From Paramagnetospirillum magnetotacticum MS-1 (GTDB lineage: Bacteria; Pseudomonadota; Alphaproteobacteria; Rhodospirillales; Magnetospirillaceae): DNA of 64,000 nucleotides. Location: assembly GCF_000829825.1 (NCBI RefSeq), contig NZ_JXSL01000020.1:434001-498000 (forward strand), read 5' to 3'. Below, piece after piece: positions 1-8,420 of this stretch (position 1 is its first letter; each line of letters begins with the position of its first letter). A program made the position numbers and the translations under genes. The notes under the pieces are model-generated. The model had not been told where the DNA came from and searched no databases. It saw only the letters and a list, made by a program, of their open reading frames with translations.

Positions 1-1
1 C

Positions 2-1438
2 CGCAGCGGGGTGGCGGAGGGTGGTCTTCCCTTTCTGGCCGGGACCGTCGATGACCGGATGCTGCTGCAAGGCCGCATGACGCTGATCCGCAGCGAAGAG
101 GGGACGGTGACCGGCTATGTGGTCACCCTGGTGGACGCCGGTCCGCAATTGGCCGCCCTGGCGGGGCGCGAGGCGCTGCTGCGCGAAGTGGCCGAGGGTG
201 TGGAGATGCCGCTGCGGCGCATGCTGCTGTCGGCGGGCGATGCCCCCGGCATCCGCCAGGAATGCACAGTGATTTCCGACGCCATCAAGCGGGTGACCAA
301 GGGCTATCACGCCATGCTGGCGGGATGGTGGCCCATGGCCGACATCAATTCCACCGAACTGCTGTCCTTCGTGGCGTCAAGGCTGGGCGAGGGGATGGGC
401 GCCACCGTGGTGGGCCTGCCGGTCTGGCTGCACGGCGATTCCCATTCCCTGGTGATGGCCATCGAATCCCTGATCTGGCGGGTGGCCGACCGCAGCGGCG
501 CGACCCAGTTCGATCTGTCGGGCGGCGTCGATGATCACGGAGCCTGGGTCGAGTTCGCCTGGGAGGGCGAGGTGGTCGAGCAGGCCCAACTGGATCGCTG
601 GCTGGCCCAGTCGCTGGTGGCCCTGGGCGGCATGACCGTCCGCGACGTTCTGGAACACCATGCCGGGACCGAGCTGATCCGGGATCGCCGGGATGGCGGC
701 GGAGCCTTGCGCATTCCCATGCGCAAGGGCGTCGAGCAGCACGGGCATGGTCGACAGGTCCTGCCCGGTCGCCCCGAATTCTACGACATGACTCTGCTGG
801 AGCAATCCCGCGATACCGGCGCCATGGGGGCGCAGCCGCTGAAATCCCTGACCTTCGTGGTCTTCGACACGGAGACCACCGGTCTTCATCCCTCCCAGGG
901 CGACCAGATCGTGTCCATCGCGGGCGTGCGCATCGTCAACGGCCGGATTCTGTCGGGGGAAAGCTTCAACCGCATCGTCAATCCCGGTCGTTCCATCCCG
1001 GCGGAGTCCATCCGTTACCACGGCATCACCGACGAGATGGTGATCGACAAGCCTCCGGCGGGCGTGGTGTTGCCCCAATTCCGCTCCTATGTGGCCGATG
1101 CGGTGCTGGTGGCCCATAACGCCGCCTTCGATCTCAAATTCCTTCGCATGCGGGAGAAGGAGATGGGCGTCCGCTTCGACAGCCCCGTCCTGGACACCAT
1201 GATCCTGTCCAACTTCCTGGACGGGCCGGAGGCCGGGCATTCCCTGGACGATATCTGCGAGCGCTATGGCATCGAGATCACCGACCGCCATACGGCCCTG
1301 GGCGATTCCATGGTGACGGCTGCGGTGCTGCTGCGCCAGATCGAGGCCCTTGAGGGCCGGGGTATCCACACCCTGGATCAGGCGGTCAAGACCCTGGACA
1401 TCGCCATGATCCTGCACGAACGTCAGCGGGTGTTGTAG
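2..1438 (+). CDS. DnaQ/PolC-type 3'-5' exonuclease with degenerate kinase-like N-terminus (5' partial)
   Basis: The frame is open to the left window edge, so the true start is outside; the GTG at 11 is only the first start-like codon seen. The C-terminal ~190 residues form a DEDDh exonuclease: FDTETTGL (Exo I), HNAAFDLKFL (Exo II) and HTALGDS (Exo III with His and Asp). The ~250 residues before it look like a sensor-kinase remnant: a PAS-like end, a dimerisation-like helix where the phospho-His is absent (EVAEGVEMPLRRML), and an ATPase-like stretch (GDSHSLVMAIESLIWRVA) lacking the N-box Asn. It lies beside a CBS/DUF294 gene and an ActP symporter operon. From knowledge of such loci I infer a role in signalling tied to acetate uptake rather than replication. 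The exonuclease fold is certain; the kinase-like reading is inference. Confidence 0.85.
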   Translation, partial: RSGVAEGGLPFLAGTVDDRMLLQGRMTLIRSEEGTVTGYVVTLVDAGPQLAALAGREALLREVAEGVEMPLRRMLLSAGDAPGIRQECTVISDAIKRVTKGYHAMLAGWWPMADINSTELLSFVASRLGEGMGATVVGLPVWLHGDSHSLVMAIESLIWRVADRSGATQFDLSGGVDDHGAWVEFAWEGEVVEQAQLDRWLAQSLVALGGMTVRDVLEHHAGTELIRDRRDGGGALRIPMRKGVEQHGHGRQVLPGRPEFYDMTLLEQSRDTGAMGAQPLKSLTFVVFDTETTGLHPSQGDQIVSIAGVRIVNGRILSGESFNRIVNPGRSIPAESIRYHGITDEMVIDKPPAGVVLPQFRSYVADAVLVAHNAAFDLKFLRMREKEMGVRFDSPVLDTMILSNFLDGPEAGHSLDDICERYGIEITDRHTALGDSMVTAAVLLRQIEALEGRGIHTLDQAVKTLDIAMILHERQRVL

Positions 1439-1440
1439 CT

Positions 1441-1507
1441 CGGACGAAAGTTGCTGCGCTGCCCCGCTACGCGTGGTCCTTCGCTTCGCTCGGTGTACTT
1501 TCGTCCG
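1441..1507. repeat. Inverted repeat, 11-bp arms
   Basis: CGGACGAAAGT at 1441-1451 is the exact reverse complement of ACTTTCGTCCG at 1497-1507. It lies just after the exonuclease stop codon, in the 165-bp space between two convergent genes. It could form an extended stem that ends transcription, but no T-run follows. Confidence 0.5.
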
Positions 1508-1567
1508 GGAAAAATACGGAAAGCCCTTGCTAGGGGCGGCCCGTCGCGGCGGGCTTGACTCGTTTAC

Positions 1568-1593
1568 CCTCAAGGGCGCTTGCGCCCTTGAGG
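1568..1593. terminator. Perfect palindromic hairpin between convergent genes
   Basis: CCTCAAGGGCGC (1568-1579) and GCGCCCTTGAGG (1582-1593) form a 12-bp perfect stem around TT. It lies 10 bp after the end of the CBS/DUF294 gene, which is read leftwards, and between convergent genes. No clear T-run follows on either strand, so a terminator role is likely by position only. Confidence 0.45.
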
Positions 1594-1603
1594 TCGCGGG
1601 GTG

Positions 1604-3043
1604 TCATCCGCCCACGCCGCAGACGAATTTCAGCGTCTTGATGCGGCGGAAGGCCCATTTCAGGCGGGCGCGGGTGCGCTTGTCGAAGCGCTTGGGATCG
1701 ATCTTGGCCGAAGCCGGAATCTGCTGGGCGATATCGGCCAATTGCTGTTCGAGCATGACGCGCAGGACGATTTCACGCACTTCGATGAAGTCGCGCAGGT
1801 CGTCCTCGTGCAGCACACCCGCATCCTTGAGGGCGGCAAAGCGCTCGTCGGTGCCGGTGGCCTGGATATGGGCGCGGATGGCGCGCATGCGCGCCGCGCT
1901 GACCAGGGGCAGCAGGCCGAACTTCTTGGCGTTGAGGCGGCCCTGCTTGGTGACGAAATTGCCGAACAGGCCGATGGAACCGTCCATCCCCGCTACATTC
2001 TGGGCGAGATAGCGCAGGAAGAAGGCCGACTGGGCCGCCTTTTCCATGGCCATGTGGCGCAATTCCTCGGCCAGGGCGCGGTCGCCCCAGACGGGCTGGA
2101 AGTCGAAGAAGATGTCGCAATACATGACGGTCTGGTTCTCGACCGAGAAGACCCAGCCATGGACCTCGTCGCGCCACTCCTCCAGGCTCTTGCGCCATTT
2201 GGGCTCGCGCGCCATGACATTGCCGTCGCAAAATGGGATGCCCGCCTTGTTCAGGGTCTCGTTCAGGCGCTTGCCCAATTCGGCGAACCAGGGATCGTCG
2301 GTGGGCTTGCCGTCATGGACGATGGCGTTGTCCTGGTCGAAGGCCAGCAGGCTTTCACCGCGCCCTCCCGAGCCCAGGATCAGAACGGCATAGCGGGCGG
2401 GGGCGGGGCCCCAACCGTCGTCCATCAGAGATTGTTCGGCCAGTTCGGCGGCCCGCGCGGTCAGGTCGCGCAGCACCAGTGCGATGACCGAGGCGATGTT
2501 GCGCGCCGTCACCCCCTCGCCCAGCAGGCCCCTGGCCAGCTTGGGCAGACTGGTCATCACCGCCTTCATCTCTTCGGGATTACCGGCGCTTTCGGCCGAA
2601 TCGCCCAGGACCAGTGCCTCGGTGGCCCGGACCTTGAGCAGGGCGCGGCCGGTGATCATCCCCAGCGGCCGCTTGTCGTCATCGACCACCACCAGATGAC
2701 GCAGTCCCAGGCGCGTCATGCGCGCCAGGGCCACATAGACATAGGCATCGGCGGGCACGGTGGCCACCGGCTTGGTCATGGTCTGGTCCAGGGTCTGTTC
2801 CAGACCCGCCGGACCATTGGTGGACAGGATGCGCAACAGGTCGCGTTCGGTGAAAATGCCCAGCGTGCGTCCCTCGGCATCGACGCCCACGATGGAGGAC
2901 ACTCTGGACTCGTACATGCGATGCACGGCGTCGTGGAGGGTCACCGAGGCCAGCGCGGTGAGCACAGGCGCGCTCATCACCTCCCGCAGGCGGTGGCGAT
3001 AGGGAAAGCTGTCGATTTTGGCGAGGGCGGCGATGTCGTTCAT
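1604..3043 (-). CDS. CBS-pair / DUF294 nucleotidyltransferase-like protein
   Basis: A 479-residue cytosolic protein. Two CBS domains occupy roughly residues 15-135 (VMSAPVLTALASVT...GIFTERDLLRIL and TMTKPVATVPADA). The DUF294 putative nucleotidyltransferase domain follows, with the signature GSGGRGESLLAFDQDNA at about 225-242, then a DUF294 C-terminal helical domain. CBS pairs usually sense adenine nucleotides, and the family resembles GlnD-type nucleotidyltransferases, but no substrate is established. It is divergent from the DUF485-ActP operon and convergent with the kinase-like/exonuclease gene; this trio is a recurrent neighbourhood around acetate-type symporters. I infer a regulatory role in organic acid uptake. 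Confidence 0.85.
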   Translation of the reverse strand: MNDIAALAKIDSFPYRHRLREVMSAPVLTALASVTLHDAVHRMYESRVSSIVGVDAEGRTLGIFTERDLLRILSTNGPAGLEQTLDQTMTKPVATVPADAYVYVALARMTRLGLRHLVVVDDDKRPLGMITGRALLKVRATEALVLGDSAESAGNPEEMKAVMTSLPKLARGLLGEGVTARNIASVIALVLRDLTARAAELAEQSLMDDGWGPAPARYAVLILGSGGRGESLLAFDQDNAIVHDGKPTDDPWFAELGKRLNETLNKAGIPFCDGNVMAREPKWRKSLEEWRDEVHGWVFSVENQTVMYCDIFFDFQPVWGDRALAEELRHMAMEKAAQSAFFLRYLAQNVAGMDGSIGLFGNFVTKQGRLNAKKFGLLPLVSAARMRAIRAHIQATGTDERFAALKDAGVLHEDDLRDFIEVREIVLRVMLEQQLADIAQQIPASAKIDPKRFDKRTRARLKWAFRRIKTLKFVCGVGG

Positions 3044-3541
3044 GGCGCGTGTACGATAGTGGCGGAGTTGGAAATTTCAACCTATTTCAGCCTCGGAACG
3101 GGCCTGGGTGGAAAAGTCTAAATGTGAGGCACAATTCTTTCCGAGAACACGATCAGGTGTTTACTCTAGGTGGGCTGGCGCGCTTCGCGTGGCGGCAGGC
3201 GGACCCGCAAGTGACGTTTTTTGTAAACTAAACAGAAACTGAAAGGGAATTTGGCGTTGTCTTCAGAAAAGCGTGAAAAGGCTCGAAGCGAATACCTGAT
3301 TTCTCATTAGAATAAACTATCGAATAAATCAGGTGCTTTTCGTTGGTGTTGACGCCAGGGGATGCGGATGTTAATGAGGATCGTCGCCTCAGGCAAGCTG
3401 CGGGCGTATGACGCGTACGCATAGGTGCCATCAAGCGCCTGCACGCTTAAAATTGCTGAATCCGGCAACAAGACCGGGAGCTGAAAACAACTATCGCCGA
3501 TCCCGTTCCGGGGGGCGGCGATGACAAAGTGGAGGGTCAAA
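3044..3541. promoter_or_regulatory. 498-bp divergent intergenic region / long actP leader
   Basis: No convincing gene is present. The segment from about 3120 to 3340 is AT-richer than its surroundings. It contains GTTTAC at ~3159 and GTAAAC at ~3225, which are complementary, and an inverted repeat ACCTGATTT (3294-3302) / AAATCAGGT (3326-3334) with a 23-nt spacer. Promoters for both flanking genes must lie here. The distance to the DUF485 start allows a structured 5' leader. I cannot assign a -35/-10 pair confidently. Confidence 0.5.
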
Positions 3542-3880
3542 GTGAGCTCACATGGTAACGCACCTTCGGCCGCGAATCTCGCGAGCGCCGAACACATTCG
3601 GAACAATCCGAAGTTCAAGGAGCTGGTCGCCAAGCGTAACGCTTTCGCGTGGACGCTGTCGGTGATCATGCTGATCATCTATTACGGCTTCATCGTGATC
3701 ATCGCCTTCAACAAGGCGTGGCTGGGCACCCTGCTGAGTGATGCGGGCGTGACCACCATCGGCTTCCCCATCGGCGTGGGCGTCATCCTGTCGGCCATCG
3801 CGCTGACCGGCATCTACGTCTACCGCGCCAATGGCGAGTTCGACGAACTGAACCGCCAGATCATCGAGGAATCCCGCTGA
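3542..3880 (+). CDS. DUF485 membrane protein (YjcH-like)
   Basis: A 112-residue inner-membrane protein with two transmembrane segments ([20 protein letters not shown] and [21 protein letters not shown]) and the family's conserved end, [11 protein letters not shown] chose the GTG at 3542 because GGAGGG at 3531-3536 is well placed for it; an ATG at 3521 is in frame but has no ribosome site. Its TGA overlaps the ATG of the symporter gene (TGATG), so the two are translationally coupled. In E. coli yjcH sits in the acs-yjcH-actP operon; its biochemical role is unknown. Confidence 0.9.
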   Translation: MSSHGNAPSAANLASAEHIRNNPKFKELVAKRNAFAWTLSVIMLIIYYGFIVIIAFNKAWLGTLLSDAGVTTIGFPIGVGVILSAIALTGIYVYRANGEFDELNRQIIEESR

Positions 3881-5565
3881 TGAAGACGACCAAGACCGCA
3901 ATCGCGTCCGCGCTCGCCTTCGGCGGCACGGCGCTTCTCGCCACCGCCGCCATGGCGGCCGGTGCCGATATGGGTGGGGCTGAAAAGCAGGCCACCAACT
4001 GGCACGCCATCGTTATGTTCGTGATCTTCGTGGGCATGACGCTGGGCATCACCTACTGGGCGGCCGGGCGCACCAAGACCGCCGCCGACTTCTACGCCGC
4101 TGGCGGTGGCATCACCGGTTTCCAGAATGGTCTGGCCATCGCGGGCGACTATATGTCGGCCGCTTCGTTCCTGGGTATTTCCGCCCTGGTCTATGGCTCG
4201 GGCTATGACGGCCTGATCTTCTCGGTGGGCTGGCTGGTCGGCTGGCCGATCATCCTGTTCCTGATCGCCGAGCGTCTGCGCAATCTGGGCAAGTACACCT
4301 TCGCCGACGTGTGCGGCTATCGTCTTGCCCGTACGCCGATCCGCACTTTCGCGGCCACCGGCTCGCTGATCGTCGTGATCTTCTATCTGATCGGTCAGAT
4401 GGTCGGTGCCGGCCAGCTGATCAAGCTGCTGTTCGGTATGGACTACATCTACGCCGTCATGATCGTCGGCGCGCTGATGATGGTTTACGTGACCTTCGGC
4501 GGCATGGTTGCCACCACCTGGGTGCAGATCATCAAGGCCTGCCTGCTGTTGGGTGGCGCGACCTTCATCGCGTTCGGCGTGATGAGCTCGTTCGGTTTCT
4601 CGTTCGAGAAGCTGTTCGTCAAGGCCATCGAGGTTCATCCCAAGAAGGTGGCGATCATGGCGCCGGGCGCCCTGGTCACCAATCCGGTGGATGCCATCTC
4701 GCTGGGTATGGCCCTGATGTTCGGCACCGCCGGTCTGCCCCATATCCTCATGCGCTTCTTCACCGTTCCCGATGCCAAGGAAGCCCGTAAGTCGGTGTTT
4801 TATGCCACCGGTTTCATCGGCTACTTCTACATCCTGACCTTCATCATCGGCTTTGGCGCCATCACCATGGTGGCCACCAATCCCGAATATCTGACCAAGG
4901 GCCTCGGCTCTCTGGATCTGAAGGGCGGCAACAACATGGCCGCGGTGTGGCTGGCCCATGCCATCGGCGGCGACCTGTTCCTCGGCTTCATCTCGGCCGT
5001 GGCCTTCGCCACCATCCTCGCGGTGGTGTCGGGCTTGACCCTGGCGGGCGCGTCGGCGATTTCGCACGACCTGTATGCCAGCGTCATCATGCACGGCCAG
5101 GCCACTGAAGGTAAGGAAGTGACCGTCTCCAAGATCGCCTCCATCGCTCTCGGCGTCATCGCCGTGTTGCTGGGTCTGGTCTTCGAGAAGCAGAACGTGG
5201 CGTTCATCGTGGCGCTCACCTTCTCGGTCGCGGCTTCGGCCAACTTCCCGGTTCTGGTCCTGTCCATGTTCTGGGGCGGCCTGACCACCCGTGGCGCCGT
5301 TCTCGGCGGCATGATCGGCCTCTTGATGTCGGTGATCATGGTGGTTCTGTCCAAGGCCGTGTGGGTGCAGAGCTTCGGCTTCAAGGAAGCCCTGTTCCCG
5401 TTCGCTTATCCGGCCCTGTTCTCGGTGCCGGCGGCCTTCTTCTTCTCGTGGCTGTTCTCCATCCTCGACAACAGCCCGTCGGCCGATGCCGAACGCGCCG
5501 CTTACGAAGCCCAGTCCATCCGGTCCGAGACCGGTCTGGGTGCCGAAGGCGCCGCCAGCCACTAA
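3880..5565 (+). CDS. actP: Cation/acetate symporter ActP
   Basis: A 561-residue sodium:solute symporter family protein. It opens with a signal-like segment ([26 protein letters not shown]), as E. coli ActP does, followed by about 13 membrane spans. Family landmarks are [31 protein letters not shown] near residues 65-95 and [16 protein letters not shown] near 205-220. It couples import of acetate or similar short monocarboxylates to cations. It is the second gene of an operon, overlapping the DUF485 gene by one base and followed by a strong terminator. The exact substrate is inferred from the family and from the DUF485 partner. Confidence 0.93.
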   Translation: MKTTKTAIASALAFGGTALLATAAMAAGADMGGAEKQATNWHAIVMFVIFVGMTLGITYWAAGRTKTAADFYAAGGGITGFQNGLAIAGDYMSAASFLGISALVYGSGYDGLIFSVGWLVGWPIILFLIAERLRNLGKYTFADVCGYRLARTPIRTFAATGSLIVVIFYLIGQMVGAGQLIKLLFGMDYIYAVMIVGALMMVYVTFGGMVATTWVQIIKACLLLGGATFIAFGVMSSFGFSFEKLFVKAIEVHPKKVAIMAPGALVTNPVDAISLGMALMFGTAGLPHILMRFFTVPDAKEARKSVFYATGFIGYFYILTFIIGFGAITMVATNPEYLTKGLGSLDLKGGNNMAAVWLAHAIGGDLFLGFISAVAFATILAVVSGLTLAGASAISHDLYASVIMHGQATEGKEVTVSKIASIALGVIAVLLGLVFEKQNVAFIVALTFSVAASANFPVLVLSMFWGGLTTRGAVLGGMIGLLMSVIMVVLSKAVWVQSFGFKEALFPFAYPALFSVPAAFFFSWLFSILDNSPSADAERAAYEAQSIRSETGLGAEGAASH

Positions 5566-5594
5566 GGCTGAGAGCAATAATAAAGGCCTACACT

Positions 5595-5625
5595 GGGCCG
5601 CCGGTTTTCCGGCGGCCCTTTTCTT
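5595..5625 (+). terminator. Rho-independent terminator of the actP operon
   Basis: GGGCCGCCGG (5595-5604), loop TTTT, CCGGCGGCCC (5609-5618) form a perfect 10-bp stem followed by TTTTCTTT. It starts 29 bp after the actP stop codon. Confidence 0.93.
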
Positions 5626-5876
5626 TGGGCAACGCATTGTAAGATTTCGCCCACGCCCGATCGGGGAGGCCCCGAACTACTCTGTGCACCAAAAACCCGA
5701 AAATAGCCGCCGTCACCCCGGACTTGATCCGAGGTCCATGTGCGGTGCACCAACCCGGGATCCCGGCTCTGCGCTGCGCTGCGGCCGGGATGACGCCTCA
5801 TGAAATCAAGGGGGGCGGGGCTCACCCCGGATGGGTTTGGGCGATAGCCCAACAAGGTGAGTGAGATTGACACCAA
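5626..5876. repeat. Gene-free spacer with two dispersed repeats
   Basis: The spacer between actP and uppP (convergent) carries two repeats. At about 5712-5797 is a palindromic element that begins CGTCACCCCGGACTTGATCC and ends GGCCGGGATGACG. At 5825-5850 is a 26-bp element that recurs in reverse orientation at 8284-8309 with one mismatch. Other members of the first family are at 19436, 22095, 39609 and 45244/45585. No coding signal is seen. Confidence 0.7.
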
Positions 5877-5912
5877 AAGGGCCGCCCAACCTCACACGGT
5901 CGGACGGCCCTT
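5877..5912 (-). terminator. Terminator of uppP
   Basis: AAGGGCCG (5877-5884) pairs with CGGCCCTT (5905-5912). Read on the minus strand the stem runs into TTTTGGTG, 40 bp past the uppP stop. Confidence 0.7.
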
Positions 5913-5952
5913 CTTCACGTTTGGGACAGGCCCCTTATGGGGGGCAATCCCT

Positions 5953-6747
5953 TCAGCGCATCAGGATCAGCACCACCATCGTCGAACCGAAAATGATGCG
6001 GTACCAGGCGAAGGGCGCGAAACCGTGGCGGCCGACAAAGCCGATGAAGCCCTTGACCACCACCAGGGCCGAGACGAAGGCGGCCACGAAGCCCAGGGCG
6101 ATCAGGCCAGCGCCGTCGAAGGACAGGGTGGACCAGTTCTTGTAAAGGGAATAGGCCGATGCGCCGCACATGGTGGGAATGGCCAGGAAGAAGGAGAATT
6201 CGGCGGCGGCCCGGCGGTCGAGGCCCAGCAACATGGAGCCCATGATGGTGGCGCCCGCGCGCGACACGCCTGGCACCATGGCCAGAACCTGGCAGAAGCC
6301 GACGCCCAGGGCCAAGGCGGGCGACATGTCTTCGATATCGTGGATGCGGGCCCGATTGATCAGCCGTTCGATGATCAGAATGGCGATTCCGCCCACCACC
6401 AGGGCGATGGCGGCGATCAGCGGCGATTCCAGCATTTGCTTGATATATTTGTATAAGGTGGCGCCGATGACCGCCGCGGGCAGAAAGGCGATCATCACAT
6501 TGCGGGCGAAGGCGAAGGAGCGCGGTTGGGTGATGGTGGTGACCACCCCCCACAGTCGGGGCCAGAACACCACGCAGACCGCCAGAATGGCGCCCAATTG
6601 GACGACGATCTCGAAAGTCTTGCCGGGTGGTCCCTCGAATCCCAGCATGTCGCCGATCAGCATGAGGTGGGCGGTGCTGGAAATGGGCAGGAATTCGGTA
6701 AGACCCTCGACGATGCCGAGGAAAAGGGCTTCGAGCATGGCTAGCAT
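5953..6747 (-). CDS. uppP: Undecaprenyl-diphosphatase UppP (BacA)
   Basis: A 264-residue polytopic membrane enzyme that dephosphorylates undecaprenyl pyrophosphate to recycle the lipid carrier for peptidoglycan and other envelope polymers. The two family signatures are present: EGLTEFLPISSTAHL near residues 14-28 with the catalytic Glu and the loop serines, and the PGVSRAGATI motif near residues 160-170 carrying the conserved Arg. Length is normal for the family. It is monocistronic between a repeat-bearing spacer and the divergent hemerythrin gene. A TTG-like start further upstream is possible, but the ATG at 6747 fits the family's N-terminus. Confidence 0.96.
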   Translation of the reverse strand: MLAMLEALFLGIVEGLTEFLPISSTAHLMLIGDMLGFEGPPGKTFEIVVQLGAILAVCVVFWPRLWGVVTTITQPRSFAFARNVMIAFLPAAVIGATLYKYIKQMLESPLIAAIALVVGGIAILIIERLINRARIHDIEDMSPALALGVGFCQVLAMVPGVSRAGATIMGSMLLGLDRRAAAEFSFFLAIPTMCGASAYSLYKNWSTLSFDGAGLIALGFVAAFVSALVVVKGFIGFVGRHGFAPFAWYRIIFGSTMVVLILMR

Positions 6748-6904
6748 GACTGATCCATCCGGGGTTGCTTTGGGGGCGGATCATGGTGGGCGACGAGGCT
6801 TTTCGCAACCCGTAAAGATCACTATCCCTTGAGGCTTGCTGCGGAGCGCGACTTGACCTAAGACTGAGGCTGCCGGCCGTGATGGTTTGAATAGGGCGCA
6901 AACG

Positions 6905-7309
6905 ATGTCTCTGATCGAATGGGATCCGTCCTTCAGTGTCGGTTCGGCCCGCATGGATGCCGATCATCAAAAGCTCATTTCCTTGCTCAACCGTCTTTAC
7001 GACGCTTGGCACGGAGGCGAAGACATCGCCGAATTGGGCTGGCTGTTCGACGAGCTTCTGGCCTATGCCGATACCCATTTCGCCGCCGAGGAAATGGCGC
7101 TGAAATCGCGCAACTATCCCCGCCTGGAAAAGCAGGAACAGGATCACGTCCGCCTCAAGGACTCGGTCATCGCCTTCCGCGACCGCCATCTGGCCGGGGA
7201 GACCCCCGACGCCCTGACCACCGAGATGACCGCCTTTCTCAAGGCCTGGCTGCTGGAGCATATCCTGGGCGAGGACATGCAGTACCGCAGCTATTTCAAG
7301 GGCGAGTAG
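6905..7309 (+). CDS. Bacteriohemerythrin
   Basis: A 134-residue O2-binding di-iron protein. The hemerythrin ligand pattern is visible: DADHQKLI (His), ADTHFAAEE (His and Glu), the QEQDHVRLKD helix (His), and HILGED (His and Asp). I chose the ATG at 6905; an in-frame TTG at 6887 is less likely. Such proteins buffer or deliver oxygen in microaerophiles and are abundant in magnetotactic and other microaerobic alphaproteobacteria. It is convergent with the oxidoreductase gene, with only three bases between the stop codons. A link to protecting oxygen-sensitive enzymes such as nitrogenase is inference. Confidence 0.92.
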   Translation: MSLIEWDPSFSVGSARMDADHQKLISLLNRLYDAWHGGEDIAELGWLFDELLAYADTHFAAEEMALKSRNYPRLEKQEQDHVRLKDSVIAFRDRHLAGETPDALTTEMTAFLKAWLLEHILGEDMQYRSYFKGE

Positions 7310-7312
7310 GGT

Positions 7313-8263
7313 TTAGCCCACATTCAGCACGATCTTGCCGCGCACATGGCCGGTGCGAGACAGTGCCAGCGCCTCGGCCGCTCGGGCCAGCGGCATTTCC
7401 ACGATTTCCGGCACCCGCAGGACGCCCTGTTCGGTCAGAGCGGACAGGCGGCGCAGATGCCCGGCATCGGGTTTGACGAAGACGTATTTGCAGCGGATGC
7501 CCAGACCTTCGGCCCGATCCTTGTCGGTCTTGTCGGTGATGGAGACCAGGATGCCGCCAGGACGCACGGTCTCGTACGAGCGGGCCAGGACCTCGCCGCC
7601 CACCGTGCCGAAGGCCATGTCCACGCCTTCGGGCGCCAGGGCGCGGGTGGCGGCGGTGAAATCATCGGTCGCGTAGTCGATGACGTGGTCGGCGCCGAGG
7701 TCGCGGACGTAATCATGGTTCCCGGCCTTGGCGGTGGCGATCACGGTGGCGCCAGCCCATTTGGCGAGGGGGACGGCAAAGCCCCCCACGCCGCCTGCTC
7801 CGGCATGGATCAAGACCCTTTGGCCCGCCCGCAATTGCGCCACCTCCAATAGAGACTGCCAGGCGGTGAGCGCCGCCAGGGGAAAGGTCGAGGCCTGGGC
7901 AAAGGTGAGATTGGCGGGCATGGGGGCGACGCCATCGGCGCTCATCACCACATATTCGGCGTAAGTGCCCCATTGGATGTCGGGCTTGCGGCAGAACGAC
8001 CAGACTCGCTCGCCCAGCGACAGGCTGGTCACGCCATCGCCCAGGGCCGCGACGGTACCGGCGGCGTCCCAGCCGGGAATCAGCGGAAACTTGCAGGGAA
8101 ACAGCCGCGCCAGCCCGCCCTCCATGATCTTCCAGTCCACCGGATTGACGCCAGCGGCATGGACGCGGATCAGGACCTCGCCGGGGCCGGGCGAGGGGAT
8201 GGGGATCTCGGCAAGCCGCATGACGTCCAGGCCGCCGAGTTGGTCGCAGAGGATGGCTTTCAT
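7313..8263 (-). CDS. Zinc-independent quinone oxidoreductase-type alcohol dehydrogenase (MDR superfamily)
   Basis: A 316-residue medium-chain reductase. The GroES-like N-terminal half has LIRVHAAGVNPVDWKIMEG and the Rossmann half has the nucleotide-binding motif HAGAGGVGGFAVPLAKW near residues 145-160. The catalytic and structural zinc ligands of true alcohol dehydrogenases are absent, which points to the NADPH:quinone reductase branch. I chose the ATG at 8263 (MKAILCDQLGG), which is preceded by GGAG; longer starts run into a repeat. The substrate cannot be told from sequence. Confidence 0.85.
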   Translation of the reverse strand: MKAILCDQLGGLDVMRLAEIPIPSPGPGEVLIRVHAAGVNPVDWKIMEGGLARLFPCKFPLIPGWDAAGTVAALGDGVTSLSLGERVWSFCRKPDIQWGTYAEYVVMSADGVAPMPANLTFAQASTFPLAALTAWQSLLEVAQLRAGQRVLIHAGAGGVGGFAVPLAKWAGATVIATAKAGNHDYVRDLGADHVIDYATDDFTAATRALAPEGVDMAFGTVGGEVLARSYETVRPGGILVSITDKTDKDRAEGLGIRCKYVFVKPDAGHLRRLSALTEQGVLRVPEIVEMPLARAAEALALSRTGHVRGKIVLNVG

Positions 8264-8283
8264 GGTGGCAACTCCGATAGATC

Positions 8284-8309
8284 GGGCTATCGCCCGAACC
8301 CATCCGGGG
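8284..8309. repeat. 26-bp dispersed repeat, second copy
   Basis: The segment begins GGGCTATCGCCCGAACCC and matches the reverse complement of 5825-5850 at 25 of 26 positions. It lies just upstream of the oxidoreductase start. Confidence 0.75.
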
Positions 8310-8353
8310 CCAACGCCCCGGACCCCATTTCTATTCATAAATCAAAGGGAGGT

Positions 8354-8372
8354 TTGGAGGCATCGCCTCCAA
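8354..8372 (-). terminator. Hairpin after the acyl-CoA ligase gene
   Basis: TTGGAGGC-ATC-GCCTCCAA forms an 8-bp stem about 50 bp beyond the ligase stop. On the minus strand it is followed by ACCTCCCTTTGATTT, which is only weakly T-rich. Low-confidence terminator. Confidence 0.4.
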
Positions 8373-8420
8373 CCAGGGCCCCATCGTGCCGAGGAAACCG
8401 GGCGGGAGCCCCGTATGGCC

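Noticed and set aside
3170-3190. Sigma-54 promoter before actP (TGGCGCGCTTCGCG)
   Set aside because: The -12 element lacks TTGC and spacing is wrong.
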